Shown: in pieces, positions 34,153 through 42,634 of the stretch
Numbering within the stretch: position 1 is the stretch's first letter
Layout of the letters: every line of letters starts with the position of its first letter
Source: Alphaproteobacteria bacterium
Lineage (GTDB): Bacteria; Pseudomonadota; Alphaproteobacteria; Rhizobiales; JAKIUO01
DNA: 47,350 nucleotides
NCBI GenBank assembly: GCA_024280475.1
Contig: JAJRQA010000268.1
Location: 1 to 47,350, forward strand
Reading direction: 5' to 3'
The notes under the pieces: generated by a model
The model's database searches: none
Told to the model about the DNA's origin: nothing
Seen by the model: only the letters and a program-made list of their open reading frames with translations
Translations under genes and position numbers: made by a program

Positions 34153-35667
34153 TTATCTTTTCTTTTTGCCTCGTCCGCCGGGTAGCCCGGGTAGGCCAGG
34201 GCCGCCAAGTCCTGGCAGGCCAGGTAATCCGGCACCGGGGGGAAGACCGCCGCCCAATCCTGGCATTTGCCCGGGCATGCCGCCGGGCGGCAAAGCGCCA
34301 CCAGCCCCGGCTTCTGGCGGCATGTCGCCCATGCCGCCGCCGCCAAACAGTCCGGCAAGACCGCCTTTGCGTTTGCCCAGCTTCTTCATCATGTCGGCCA
34401 TCTGGCGGTGCATTTTCACCAGCTTGTTGATTTCTTGTACCGAGGTGCCAGAACCCGCCGCGATGCGCCGCTTGCGCGAGGCATTGAGCAGTTTGGGGCG
34501 CTTGCGCTCCTTGCGCGTCATGCTCGAAATGATGGCTTGCTGGCGACCCAGCAAGCTGTCATCCATATTGGCGCCGGCCATTTGTTTTTTCATCTTGCCA
34601 ACGCCCGGCAACATTCCCATTACGCCGGACATTCCGCCCATGCGCTGCATTTGTTTGAGCTGCTCGGAGAGATCATCAAGATCAAAGGCGCCTTTTTGCA
34701 TTTTGGCGGCAATTTTCTCGGCTTTTTCAGCGTCGATGGTCTCAGCGGCTTTTTCTACCAGTGAGACCACGTCTCCCATGCCCAAAATACGGTTGGCGAT
34801 GCGCTCGGGATGAAAATCTTCCAACTCGTCTAATTTTTCGCCCGTGCCCAGCAGTTTGATTGGTTTGCCGGTCACTGCTCGCATGGACAGAGCCGCGCCG
34901 CCACGTCCATCGCCATCTATTCGGGTCAGCATCAGGCCGGTGATGCCAATGCGTTCATCAAAGGAGCGCGCCAGATTAACGGCGTCCTGACCGGTGAGAG
35001 CATCAGCAACCAGCAGTATTTCTTGCGGCTTGGTAATGTCGCGGACCTGCGCAACTTCACCCATCAAGGTCTCGTCAATATGCAGGCGGCCCGCCGTATC
35101 GAGCATGAGCACGTCAAAGCCTGAAAGCTTGGCAAATTGCACAGCGCGCTTGGCTATTTGCTGGGGAGTTTGCCCCTCAATGATCGGTAAGGTCTCAACG
35201 CCAATTTGTTCGCCCAACACTTTTAGCTGTTGTTGCGCCGCTGGTCGCCTCGTATCGAGGGAGGCCATCAGCACCTTTTTGTTTTCTTTTTCCGTGAGAC
35301 GTTTGGCAATCTTGGCGGTGCTGGTGGTTTTACCAGAGCCTTGCAGGCCGACCATCATGATGGGGACGGGGGCAGCAGCATTCAAATCGATGGGAACAGC
35401 GGTTTCGCCAAGTACCTTTACCAGCTCGTCATTGACGATCTTGACGACCATTTGCCCCGGCGTGATTGATTTGACGACTTCCTGGCCGACCGCACGCTCT
35501 GTGACCTTTTCGATGAAACCCCGAACCACTTCCAGCGCCACATCGGCCTCAAGCAGGGCGCGCCGGACTTCGCGCATGGCGGCTTTGACGTCCTTGTCAG
35601 AAAGGGCGCCTCGACCAGTCAGCTTGTCAAACACGCCAGCAAGGCGGTCAGAAAGGGTTTCAAACAT
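34153..35667 (-). CDS. ffh: Signal recognition particle protein Ffh
   Basis: The 504-residue protein has the N domain, the SRP GTPase G domain (G1 GLQGSGKTTSTAKIA, G3 DTAGRLHID) and a Met-rich M domain (QMQRMGGMSGVMGMLPG) that binds SRP RNA and signal peptides. It ends with a long Gly/Pro/Met/Leu-rich tail. Its RNA partner is at 16669-16769. It leads the ffh-rpsP-rimM operon. Confidence 0.97.
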   Translation of the reverse strand: MFETLSDRLAGVFDKLTGRGALSDKDVKAAMREVRRALLEADVALEVVRGFIEKVTERAVGQEVVKSITPGQMVVKIVNDELVKVLGETAVPIDLNAAAPVPIMMVGLQGSGKTTSTAKIAKRLTEKENKKVLMASLDTRRPAAQQQLKVLGEQIGVETLPIIEGQTPQQIAKRAVQFAKLSGFDVLMLDTAGRLHIDETLMGEVAQVRDITKPQEILLVADALTGQDAVNLARSFDERIGITGLMLTRIDGDGRGGAALSMRAVTGKPIKLLGTGEKLDELEDFHPERIANRILGMGDVVSLVEKAAETIDAEKAEKIAAKMQKGAFDLDDLSEQLKQMQRMGGMSGVMGMLPGVGKMKKQMAGANMDDSLLGRQQAIISSMTRKERKRPKLLNASRKRRIAAGSGTSVQEINKLVKMHRQMADMMKKLGKRKGGLAGLFGGGGMGDMPPEAGAGGALPPGGMPGQMPGLGGGLPPGAGLPGLPGLGGPGLPGLPGGRGKKKR

Positions 35668-35689
35668 TTATATCTCTCAGTTACTTTTC

Positions 35690-35935
35690 TCTCACGGCTA
35701 TTCTTTGCTACGCTCAGGCCTTCGAGGGAACGGGATCTCTATTATTGTCCTACCGCCTAACGGCTATTTGAGGAGGGTGCCCGGCGGGCATCTGCGCTCA
35801 AACAGCGAAGCGGTAGTGCAACAAAAAAGCCCTTGCCTCCCGTTGGTCGGAGTTCTTGTCTCTCATGGCATTATACACTGTGTGCGGCCTTGAAAGGGTA
35901 TCGTTTTATTGTCCTATCGCCTGTCGGGCCTTCTT
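35690..35935 (+). repeat. Two copies of the dispersed repeat in front of ffh
   Basis: Copy one (about 35690-35769) reads TCTCACGGCTAT, then GGCCTTCGAGGGAACGGG and TTATTGTCCTACCGCCT. Copy two (about 35861-35935) has TCTCATGGCATTAT, then CGGCCTTGAAAGGG and TTATTGTCCTATCGCCT. The last 17-mers match at 16 positions. The core matches the copies at 16777 and at 45088/45180. Confidence 0.6.
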
Positions 35936-36261
35936 TACAGAACTGCCAATCATATTAATCCAATTCTCCAAACAAAAATCCATCCGTGAGCGAAACTCGC
36001 TGACGGATGTTGACCTCACTGGCTCAAGTCCAGATTGGCGGCTCGGTTCAAGCCTTTGAAGATTTGCCGCAGTTTCCTCAATTGCGCCTGGAAAGTCAAT
36101 ATCTATGTTGAGGCACCATTAAAGCGCTTGTCGGGGGTGCCCTTGATGACGAAGATGGCCCCTTCAGCCTGGCCATCTTATCTTGTACTTTAAGGGGGAA
36201 GGAGGCCAATTATTGTTATTTCCCATTCGGCAGTTCAAAAAAATTTGAACCGTGGAAAGCT
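35936..36261. other. Intergenic stretch with a hairpin
   Basis: No gene is seen. ATCCGTGAGCGA and TCGCTGACGGAT (35982-36008) form a 12-bp stem with one mismatch around a short loop. The ffh promoter should be in or to the left of this stretch. Confidence 0.45.
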
Positions 36262-37035
36262 CTAGCTTTCGAGAAAATCATAGGCGATCTGGCAGATTTT
36301 TTGCAGTTCATCGCGAGACATTTCACCAATCATGGCATATTGGAAGGGCCGATCCGTCCACATATAGGCCGACAGGTTCTTGACTTTATAATAATGAAAA
36401 TTGCTGTTCTTTTGATCAGATACGGGCATCATAAAAAAAGTCACACGCTCGCCGTGAGCATCCTCATACATAAATTGCGCGGTGGCGATACCGCCTTCTC
36501 CGGGCAACAGACGGCCACCTACCAGTTTATAGCCAACGGTAGAAAGGTCGGGGACTTTGACCTGGTTACCAAGACGTTTTGACAGCCATTTGAAAAGATG
36601 GGCTTCATTATTGATCGAAACCTCTACGGGATGTCGAACTTCGGGTACAAAGACGCTATGGGCATTCATGGCTGCGGACAAAAAATGAGAGTGTTTGTTC
36701 ATCAATCCGGTTAAACCATCACGTGCAAACCAGCCTGCCATCGCGCCAAACGAAACAAGGGCGATACTGGCGGCTACTTGCAGCCAGCGGAGGGAAGAGG
36801 ATTTTAGCGCACCAGGGATGACGACTGCTGCTTCAAGGGCAGGGGGAATGGGCTCATCAAGCACACCGTCAAAAGCGCCATGCAGGCTTTCATTGAGAAC
36901 CTCGCAGGCGCGTACTTCTTTCGCCATGTCCTGATTTTCTTTCAAGAAAGCTTCGAACAAAAGCTGTTCCTCGGGCGGCATTTCGCCGTCCACATAAAGA
37001 TGGATGTCATTTTTTGAAAAGGAGAGATTTCTCAT
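36262..37035 (-). CDS. Anti-sigma factor, single membrane pass
   Basis: The 257-residue protein starts with an anti-sigma-like helical domain (DIHLYVDGEMPPEEQLLFEAFL) that lacks the zinc-binding HxxxCxxC. One membrane helix (about 83-105) and a periplasmic domain of about 150 residues follow. Its start overlaps the sigma gene stop by 4 bases, the usual arrangement for an ECF sigma and its anti-sigma. Confidence 0.85.
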   Translation of the reverse strand: MRNLSFSKNDIHLYVDGEMPPEEQLLFEAFLKENQDMAKEVRACEVLNESLHGAFDGVLDEPIPPALEAAVVIPGALKSSSLRWLQVAASIALVSFGAMAGWFARDGLTGLMNKHSHFLSAAMNAHSVFVPEVRHPVEVSINNEAHLFKWLSKRLGNQVKVPDLSTVGYKLVGGRLLPGEGGIATAQFMYEDAHGERVTFFMMPVSDQKNSNFHYYKVKNLSAYMWTDRPFQYAMIGEMSRDELQKICQIAYDFLES

Positions 37036-37553
37036 TTGATCCTCCGGATCATAGTTGCATTCATCTTTTCCTGCTCTTCGCTCATCAATTCTCTCATTTT
37101 TTCGCGCCCTCGCGACAGGCGGGACATTAGCGTGCCAACCGGAATGTCCAGTGTCTTTGAGGCTTCTCGGTAGCTGAAGCCTTCAAGGCCGACCAGCAGC
37201 AGCACCTCTCGGTGCTCGGGAGAGAGCAGCACCAGCGCCCGCTTAAGAGCCAAATTGTCGATGGTTCGTGCGGCTGGATCACGGCCCTTAAGGTTTATTT
37301 TATCAGCATTTTCAAGGTCAACCTCAACCGGGTGCCTGGCGGCGCGGCGTTTGCCATCAATAAACAGATTGTGCATGATGGCAAACAGCCAGGAGCGCGG
37401 ATTATCGTTCTCGCGCCATTTGTCCAGGTTGGCAAGGGCACGCTCCAGACAGTCCTGGACAAGTTCGTCAGCATCTTCACGGCGTCCCGTAAGGGCCAGC
37501 GCATAGCGCCGTAAACGCTGTATTTCGCCAAGTATCGCCTGTTTTTTCTTCAT
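37032..37553 (-). CDS. ECF-family RNA polymerase sigma factor
   Basis: The 173-residue protein has sigma region 2 (RYALALTGRREDADELVQDCLERAL, then PRSWLFAIMHNLFIDGKRR). Region 4 follows (LSPEHREVLLLVGLEGFSYREASKTLDIPVGTLMSRLSRGREKM). Length and spacing are typical for ECF sigmas. It is upstream of and translationally coupled to the anti-sigma gene. The nearby cytochrome c' gene may belong to its regulon. Confidence 0.93.
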   Translation of the reverse strand: MKKKQAILGEIQRLRRYALALTGRREDADELVQDCLERALANLDKWRENDNPRSWLFAIMHNLFIDGKRRAARHPVEVDLENADKINLKGRDPAARTIDNLALKRALVLLSPEHREVLLLVGLEGFSYREASKTLDIPVGTLMSRLSRGREKMRELMSEEQEKMNATMIRRIK

Positions 37554-37657
37554 GCACTATCAATTCGCATAAAATGGACTGGACCGGAACTTTTTTGGTT
37601 GTGCTCCAACATAAGCCATAGCACAGTCAGGATATTAGGTGCCAGAAGGTGGAGTTG

Positions 37658-38173
37658 TTATTTCTTCTTTTTGTCACGATATTTCTTGTGACACTGCTTG
37701 CAATATTTGACCGTGTTGACGAATTCAACCTTGAAGGCTTCCAGGCCACCAGATGCGGCTTTGGCTGCTTTTTCGCTGTGTTCTTCCATCTCGTGAATGA
37801 GATGATTGAAATTATCCAATTCGCTCCAAATCTCCTCTTTGGCTTCTGTGTCGCCGCCGGTTTTGGAGTTGACTGGAAATTTGTGGCCAAACCCATAGGC
37901 CACCGCATTGATGGCGCGCATGGCCAGCTCGGCCTTTTTGGCATCATAGGGCACCTTGCCTTTCACCATGGCACCAGCGGTTTTGGTGGCGAAGCCGACT
38001 GTTTCCATCATTTCCTGTCGGGCATGAATAGGGTCGTCCGGCTTGGTCATGGTGTCAGCTTTTACAGTCGTTACGCCGCCGGAAAGATTGGCGACCAGTC
38101 CTCTCGCGCCAAACCCGACGAAACCAAGCGATACCAATGCAATTGACATCGTTGCGATTGATTTGAATTTCAT
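37658..38173 (-). CDS. Cytochrome c' (class II c-type)
   Basis: This secreted protein of about 171 residues has a signal peptide and a four-helix layout with the heme attachment site CKQCH at the C-terminus. This is the class II cytochrome c' arrangement, with a Lys-rich tail. Such proteins bind NO or CO and protect against nitrosative stress. The ATG at 38173 has GAGGAG upstream. It is upstream of the sigma gene on the same strand with a gap of about 104 bases. Confidence 0.9.
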   Translation of the reverse strand: MKFKSIATMSIALVSLGFVGFGARGLVANLSGGVTTVKADTMTKPDDPIHARQEMMETVGFATKTAGAMVKGKVPYDAKKAELAMRAINAVAYGFGHKFPVNSKTGGDTEAKEEIWSELDNFNHLIHEMEEHSEKAAKAASGGLEAFKVEFVNTVKYCKQCHKKYRDKKKK

Positions 38174-38267
38174 TTCGAACTCCTCATTGAATATTATCAA
38201 AGAGACTGCTTTTTTGCCCTCTCAATCTATTAACGACCGGCGCATGTGAAATATTCCCCCGCTCTTA

Positions 38268-38279
38268 AAAAAAAGTTCA
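38268..38279 (-). promoter_or_regulatory. Possible ECF-type -35 element
   Basis: TGAACTTTTTTT on the minus strand resembles ECF -35 boxes (GAAC followed by T-rich sequence). It is about 100 bases upstream of the cytochrome c' start. A similar GGAACTTTTTT is on the plus strand at 37586-37596. No -10 motif could be fixed. Confidence 0.3.
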
Positions 38280-38422
38280 GTATGCGAGAAAAAGGGTGAA
38301 AATCGTGATTGATATGGTCGTAATCATTGGCACTATCGGGGAATGGATAGGCTTGGTGCTATCGCTTGTCTGTGAGGAAAGTTACATGTGGTAATTTATT
38401 TACCGGGGTGGCGATCTGTGTT

Positions 38423-39832
38423 TTAGCGTTTGATGGTCAAAAAGGCTTCGATCTTAAGGCCACCCAATTGGCTGGCCTCCAGGCGAAGAGAGCCTTCATA
38501 CAAATCAACCATGTCGCGAACAATGGCAAGGCCGACACCGTCACCCTCAACGCTCCCGTCAAGTTTTTCACCTCTTTTAAGCAGCCTTGATTGCTGGTTG
38601 TCAGCGATTCCTGGCCCATCATCCTCGACGATCAGCCGAAAATGATGTTCGCTCTGACGACAGGAGATGCGTATCTTTTTCTTTGCCCATTTGCGGGCGT
38701 TATCGAGCAGATTGCCAGCAATTTCGTCGAAATCCTCGACGTCGATATAGCTCACCATCTGCTCATCCAGCTCTAGCTGCCAATCGATGTGATCGCCGCC
38801 AGGCAGGCGTTTCATGACACTGACCAATCCCTTAAGAGCGGGTTTTACATCAAGTTTTTTGCTCTTGATGGTGCCGGTCCCGCGAGCTCGTGCACGGGCC
38901 AGCTCGCGTTTGACATGGCTTTGCATTTTTTTGATCTGCAGGTCAATTTCATCGGCTTGTCGATGCAGCCCTTTTTGGCGCAGGGCCCGGCTTTCGGTTG
39001 TCATGATTGCCAGAGGCGTTTTGAGTCCATGGGCCAGTCCCGATGCGCGGTTTCTGGCGGAGCGCAAACTCTCCTCCTGCGCGGCCAGGAGATTATTGAG
39101 TTCACTGACCAGGGGCCTCAATTCGGTTGGCAAGTTTCCCTTGATACGCCTTGTTTCACCATTGACAATTTCAGCGACGCGCTTGCGCAGGCTATCAAGT
39201 GGTTTTAGTCCAATGTTGATAATCGCGAGAGCCGTCAGTAATAACAGGGACATCAGTCCTACGGAAGCGATCAGGACATCTCGTATAATATTTTGTTTTA
39301 GCTGGTGAATATCATTGTAGTTGGTTGCTGTGGCAAGGATGTAGACGGTGGGTTTGGCAACTGTTTCTTCGAGGGAAGATTTTGCTTTGTCGCGTGTTGT
39401 TCGAGGATTTTCGCTATTATTGTCAAATATGACCGCTGTGGCCATAACCAGCAAAACCTGTCCATCGGGGCCAGGCAATTTGTACTCCTTTGCGCCGGCG
39501 CCAAGTTTTGGCTGGCGTGGCAGTTGTATTTCCGTATCCCACAAGGAACGTGACCGGCCAAGGGTTACGTCGCTTTTCCAGATTTGCCAGTATTTTCCGC
39601 CGTAGGGCTGGATAAAGCGCAAATCCATAAAGGGGGATTTGATAGAAGGATGTCCGTTCTTGTCAAATTCTACACTTGAAGTGAGCTGGTCAAGATTGGC
39701 CATTAATTCCTTTGCGAGAATATTTGTGAAAGCTCGCTCGATGAGCGTCACCAGACCGGCACCTGTTATGCCAAGGACGAAGGGTAGAAAAATGGACGTG
39801 ATGATAATCATGCGCGAACGCAGTGATTTCAT
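38423..39832 (-). CDS. Sensor histidine kinase
   Basis: This protein of about 469 residues has two membrane helices framing a periplasmic sensor domain (about 30-190), then HAMP-like and DHp segments with the phospho-accepting His in LAHGLKTPLA. The ATPase follows: N box NLLDNARKWA, G boxes DDGPGIAD and GDGVGLAIV. It resembles the PhoQ-like group. The ATG at 39832 has AAAGGA in front. The gene is immediately downstream of the response regulator gene. Confidence 0.92.
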   Translation of the reverse strand: MKSLRSRMIIITSIFLPFVLGITGAGLVTLIERAFTNILAKELMANLDQLTSSVEFDKNGHPSIKSPFMDLRFIQPYGGKYWQIWKSDVTLGRSRSLWDTEIQLPRQPKLGAGAKEYKLPGPDGQVLLVMATAVIFDNNSENPRTTRDKAKSSLEETVAKPTVYILATATNYNDIHQLKQNIIRDVLIASVGLMSLLLLTALAIINIGLKPLDSLRKRVAEIVNGETRRIKGNLPTELRPLVSELNNLLAAQEESLRSARNRASGLAHGLKTPLAIMTTESRALRQKGLHRQADEIDLQIKKMQSHVKRELARARARGTGTIKSKKLDVKPALKGLVSVMKRLPGGDHIDWQLELDEQMVSYIDVEDFDEIAGNLLDNARKWAKKKIRISCRQSEHHFRLIVEDDGPGIADNQQSRLLKRGEKLDGSVEGDGVGLAIVRDMVDLYEGSLRLEASQLGGLKIEAFLTIKR

Positions 39833-39837
39833 TTCCT

Positions 39838-40500
39838 TTAGTCTGTGTCGGACATCCAATATCCCTGACCTCTTCGTGTCTTGATTTTTTCTTTGCCAAG
39901 TTTGCGCCGCAGGCGGGCTACCAGAACCTCCAGAGCATTCCCGTTGCTAAGACTTTCATCCCCATAAATATGATCTAAAAGTTCGGCACCGGGAATAATT
40001 CTGTTTTGATGGTGAAAAAAATAGCTGACAAGTCTGTATTCCAGAGAGGTCAATAGGTGGGTTGTATCTTCGATAATCAAGGATTGCTGCCTGGTATCCA
40101 GCAGCAGCGAACTTAGGCTGATCATGTCAGATGAATGCCCGTTACTGCGGCGCAGAACGGCTCGCAGCCGAGCTAGAAGCTCTTCCATGACGAAAGGTTT
40201 GGTGAGGTAATCGTCAGCCCCTGCGTTAATGCCTGCAACTCTTTCCGTCCAGTTGTCTCTTACCGTCAGGATAATGACGGGAGTCGTACATTCGGCGGCT
40301 CTCCAGCGTTTCAAGATGGTCAGGCCATCAAGAGAGGGAAGACCCAGATCCAGTACGATCGCGTCATAATTTTCGGTATCGCCTCTAATCCAGGCATCTT
40401 CACCGTCAGTGCTGTGATCGACCATATAGCCAGATTTTTGCAAGCTAGTGATCACGTCCTCGGCGATTATGCCCTCGTCCTCGACTACCATGATTTTCAT
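39838..40500 (-). CDS. OmpR/PhoP-family response regulator
   Basis: The 220-residue protein has a receiver domain (MKIMVVEDEG, phospho-acceptor Asp in IVLDLGLP) and a winged-helix DNA-binding domain (SLEYRLVSYFFHH, then GNALEVLVARLRRKLG). The longer frame to 40677 lacks a start and family match, so 40500 is used. It overlaps the upstream PepSY gene by 56 bases. Confidence 0.93.
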   Translation of the reverse strand: MKIMVVEDEGIIAEDVITSLQKSGYMVDHSTDGEDAWIRGDTENYDAIVLDLGLPSLDGLTILKRWRAAECTTPVIILTVRDNWTERVAGINAGADDYLTKPFVMEELLARLRAVLRRSNGHSSDMISLSSLLLDTRQQSLIIEDTTHLLTSLEYRLVSYFFHHQNRIIPGAELLDHIYGDESLSNGNALEVLVARLRRKLGKEKIKTRRGQGYWMSDTD

Positions 40501-41002
40501 CTCGATCTCCAAAATCGTCATTGTCCCGATTGCCGCGACCCGAACGCCCGCTCCTCGAAGAGCCAGAGTTGGAATCTTGGTTGCTGCGCGAAGAATTGCC
40601 AGCGCGCCCCGCCTGCTTTGATTTTCGGCCCTTGCGTTTTCTGGTTTTTCTCGATTTTGCGGATTTTCCTCCAGCATTCACAAAAAGGGTTACCAGGTGT
40701 CCGTTTGTCTTGAGTATTTTGACGCGGTAGACCTGTCGACCACCTCGTCTGATAAGGGCGATATTAGTGACACGGCCCTTTACCTTGCGGCGTGCTTTAG
40801 ACAAGGCTTTGGAGAGCGGCAGGAGCTTTCCGCTTTTCACACCTGAATAGGCTCGCCCTTGATCACTTTCTCCAAAACGGTCACTGGCCAAAACGGGTGA
40901 CAGGCCGCAAAACACCATCAGTGCTGTCAAAACCACTATTGAGATTGTTGGCAATGTCGAGAATTGTACCATTCTGACCCCGATATTGATGTTTCTTTCC
41001 AT
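40445..41002 (-). CDS. Secreted PepSY-domain protein with basic tail
   Basis: The 185-residue protein has a signal peptide (to about 40), a PepSY domain (LSKALSKARRKVKGRVTNIALI, then VYRVKILKTNGHLVTLFVNAGG), and a Lys/Arg/Ser-rich and then Asp/Arg/His-rich tail. PepSY proteins modulate enzymes or sensors in the periplasm and often sit by two-component genes. Another start at 40972 is possible. The 3' end overlaps the regulator gene. Confidence 0.75.
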   Translation of the reverse strand: MERNINIGVRMVQFSTLPTISIVVLTALMVFCGLSPVLASDRFGESDQGRAYSGVKSGKLLPLSKALSKARRKVKGRVTNIALIRRGGRQVYRVKILKTNGHLVTLFVNAGGKSAKSRKTRKRKGRKSKQAGRAGNSSRSNQDSNSGSSRSGRSGRGNRDNDDFGDRDENHGSRGRGHNRRGRDH

Positions 41003-41277
41003 GATGACGAATACTAACGTTGCACCAGCTTTGACTGTAAGCGGTCAACCGGCATTTTTTCTTATGCCAGCAAGGAGTGATTTACGTGAATATTCTAGCA
41101 CATCTGCCTTGCAGTAAACTTACATCTGCTATCTGCCGGAATATCCGGTGCTCACAAGGTGTTATGACATATTTGCAACTGTCAGTGGGGATCATCGCGC
41201 GCTAAGGTAACTGTCAAGATAATCTCATCCATGCTAAACTATTGGGGTGGAGAACTACTTCTGATTCGGAGTTAAAA
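41003..41277. promoter_or_regulatory. Divergent promoter region with two TGACAG boxes
   Basis: The octamer AACTGTCA occurs at 41177-41184 and 41209-41216 (TGACAGTT on the minus strand), 32 bases apart. This places two like motifs on nearly the same helical face between the PepSY operon and the Asp-rich gene. The motif core recurs at 41753-41785. Confidence 0.45.
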
Positions 41278-41697
41278 ATGAACAGACTTATTATGCTAAG
41301 CCTCGCTGGCGCCCTGGCATTTGGTTTTGTTGGAGTAACGGCCATCGTTTTTGACGAGGTTGTTTTCGCTAAAAGCGGCAAGGGCAAAGAGGGCGATGGG
41401 CGCACCAAAGAAGATCGCAATGATGTGGGTGATGGTTCGGATGACCGGCGTATTGACAATGAAGGTGGCGGTCGAGATGACGATGATAGCGGCCATGGTA
41501 GCGGTAGTAGTGGTCATGGAAATGATCGTGTGGATCGTATACAAAATGACCTTGGACTTGATGATGATGACCGCGACGATCGTGACAATCGTGGTCCAGG
41601 CAATGCCGGTGATGTCGCCGACACTAGCGGTGGAGGTGAAACGTCGGGCAGTCTGGCAGAAAAAATTATTAAACGAGATAATAGTGATCGTTTCTAA
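41278..41697 (+). CDS. Secreted Asp-rich protein, unknown
   Basis: This protein of about 139 residues has a signal peptide (cleavage near VVFA-KSG) and a hydrophilic body dominated by Asp, Gly, Asn and Arg (blocks such as GRDDDDSGHGSGS and LGLDDDDRDDRDN). Such acidic low-complexity stretches can bind Ca2+ or other cations. The ATG at 41278 has CGGAG upstream. It is divergent from the PepSY/two-component operon. Confidence 0.65.
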   Translation: MNRLIMLSLAGALAFGFVGVTAIVFDEVVFAKSGKGKEGDGRTKEDRNDVGDGSDDRRIDNEGGGRDDDDSGHGSGSSGHGNDRVDRIQNDLGLDDDDRDDRDNRGPGNAGDVADTSGGGETSGSLAEKIIKRDNSDRF

Positions 41698-41752
41698 AAA
41701 ACCATTGCATGAGCGCGTCTTTTGCGCGGGCAGCTTTGCTATGTCTGGTAGC

Positions 41753-41785
41753 TGACAGGTTTATGACAGGTTTATGACAGGTACG
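41753..41785 (+). promoter_or_regulatory. Three tandem 11-bp direct repeats (TGACAGGTTTA)
   Basis: TGACAGGTTTA occurs twice exactly (41753-41763, 41764-41774), with a third partial copy TGACAGGTACG (41775-41785). The 11-base period equals about one helical turn, as expected for tandem binding of an OmpR-type regulator. The site is about 185 bases upstream of the next gene. Confidence 0.6.
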
Positions 41786-41969
41786 GGCAGGTAATATTAT
41801 GGACTGCTGGCCAAGCCGTATGCTGCTTGTTTATTACACAATGATGATATTTGTCTATCATATTGATATATATTGAAATTACGTACATTTACTGATGGAT
41901 GAAATATTTTCGTGAGGGTGCTAGAGGAGCTTTCTTTTACAATAGTATCCTCTTGCAAGGTGAGAACAC

Positions 41970-42407
41970 ATGACCATTGCTTTGAAAAATCTTGAATGGC
42001 AGATGTTTGCAATTTTATTGTTAGCCGTTTGTGCTTTACAGATCAGTTGTGGTTTTGCTGCGGCGCAGGAGCGCAGGGCTCTCTCACGGGGGGCGTTCGT
42101 TGCAGATCGACCAGTGATGGCTGGAGATCGGTTTCAAAATCGTGAAACACGGGCCGCGCCGGCGCCAGGACAAGCCAGATCAACCGGTTCAAAGCAATTG
42201 AAAAATTCTACGGTTTCCGCTTCCGACAGATTTTCGAAATCCGACAATGAGCCGCGACAGCTTTTTAGTTCGAGTGCCGCGATTGGCTCAAATACGCTAT
42301 CGGGCTTGCGGAAAAAAGGAGCAGCCTGTGTCAAGCGAATGATGTTGATGCAACGTTTCAAAGGACGGCGCAAACTTGTTGAAAGTCGCTGTGCTCAAAG
42401 GAGATAG
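41970..42407 (+). CDS. Secreted small basic protein, unknown
   Basis: The 145-residue protein has an N-terminal signal (MFAILLLAVCALQISCGFAA, cleavage AAA-QE). A polar Arg/Ser-rich body follows, with two late cysteines (GAACVKR and SRCAQRR). AAGGTGAG precedes the ATG. No family was recognised. It lies downstream of the TGACAG repeats and may be a target of the nearby two-component system. Confidence 0.6.
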   Translation: MTIALKNLEWQMFAILLLAVCALQISCGFAAAQERRALSRGAFVADRPVMAGDRFQNRETRAAPAPGQARSTGSKQLKNSTVSASDRFSKSDNEPRQLFSSSAAIGSNTLSGLRKKGAACVKRMMLMQRFKGRRKLVESRCAQRR

Positions 42408-42543
42408 TGTCAAGTATTTATTTTGGTATTTCAAGTAACCTATTCATTGTTATTGTTGTATAATGAGCGCAACTAGCCATCAAAAATTCACGTACATATT
42501 TTGAAGCATTGTTGTTAGCGAATGTAAGTTCTACTCTGACAAT

Positions 42544-42610
42544 CAGACCGCTTCGTTAGATCGGGTCTGGGGACTGATTATGGGCACAGTATGCGCGGAG
42601 TGCCCATAAT
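42544..42610 (+). promoter_or_regulatory. Leader hairpins before the barrel gene
   Basis: CAGACC/GGTCTG (42544-42569) and the perfect 11-bp inverted repeat ATTATGGGCAC/GTGCCCATAAT (42577-42610) lie 25 or more bases upstream of the next start codon. They may form RNA hairpins or an operator. Confidence 0.5.
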
Positions 42611-42634
42611 TTAGAAGGTGTCGAGGGAACCTTG

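Noticed and set aside
34994-35893. 299-residue plus-strand frame rich in Ser
   Set aside because: It is antisense to ffh.
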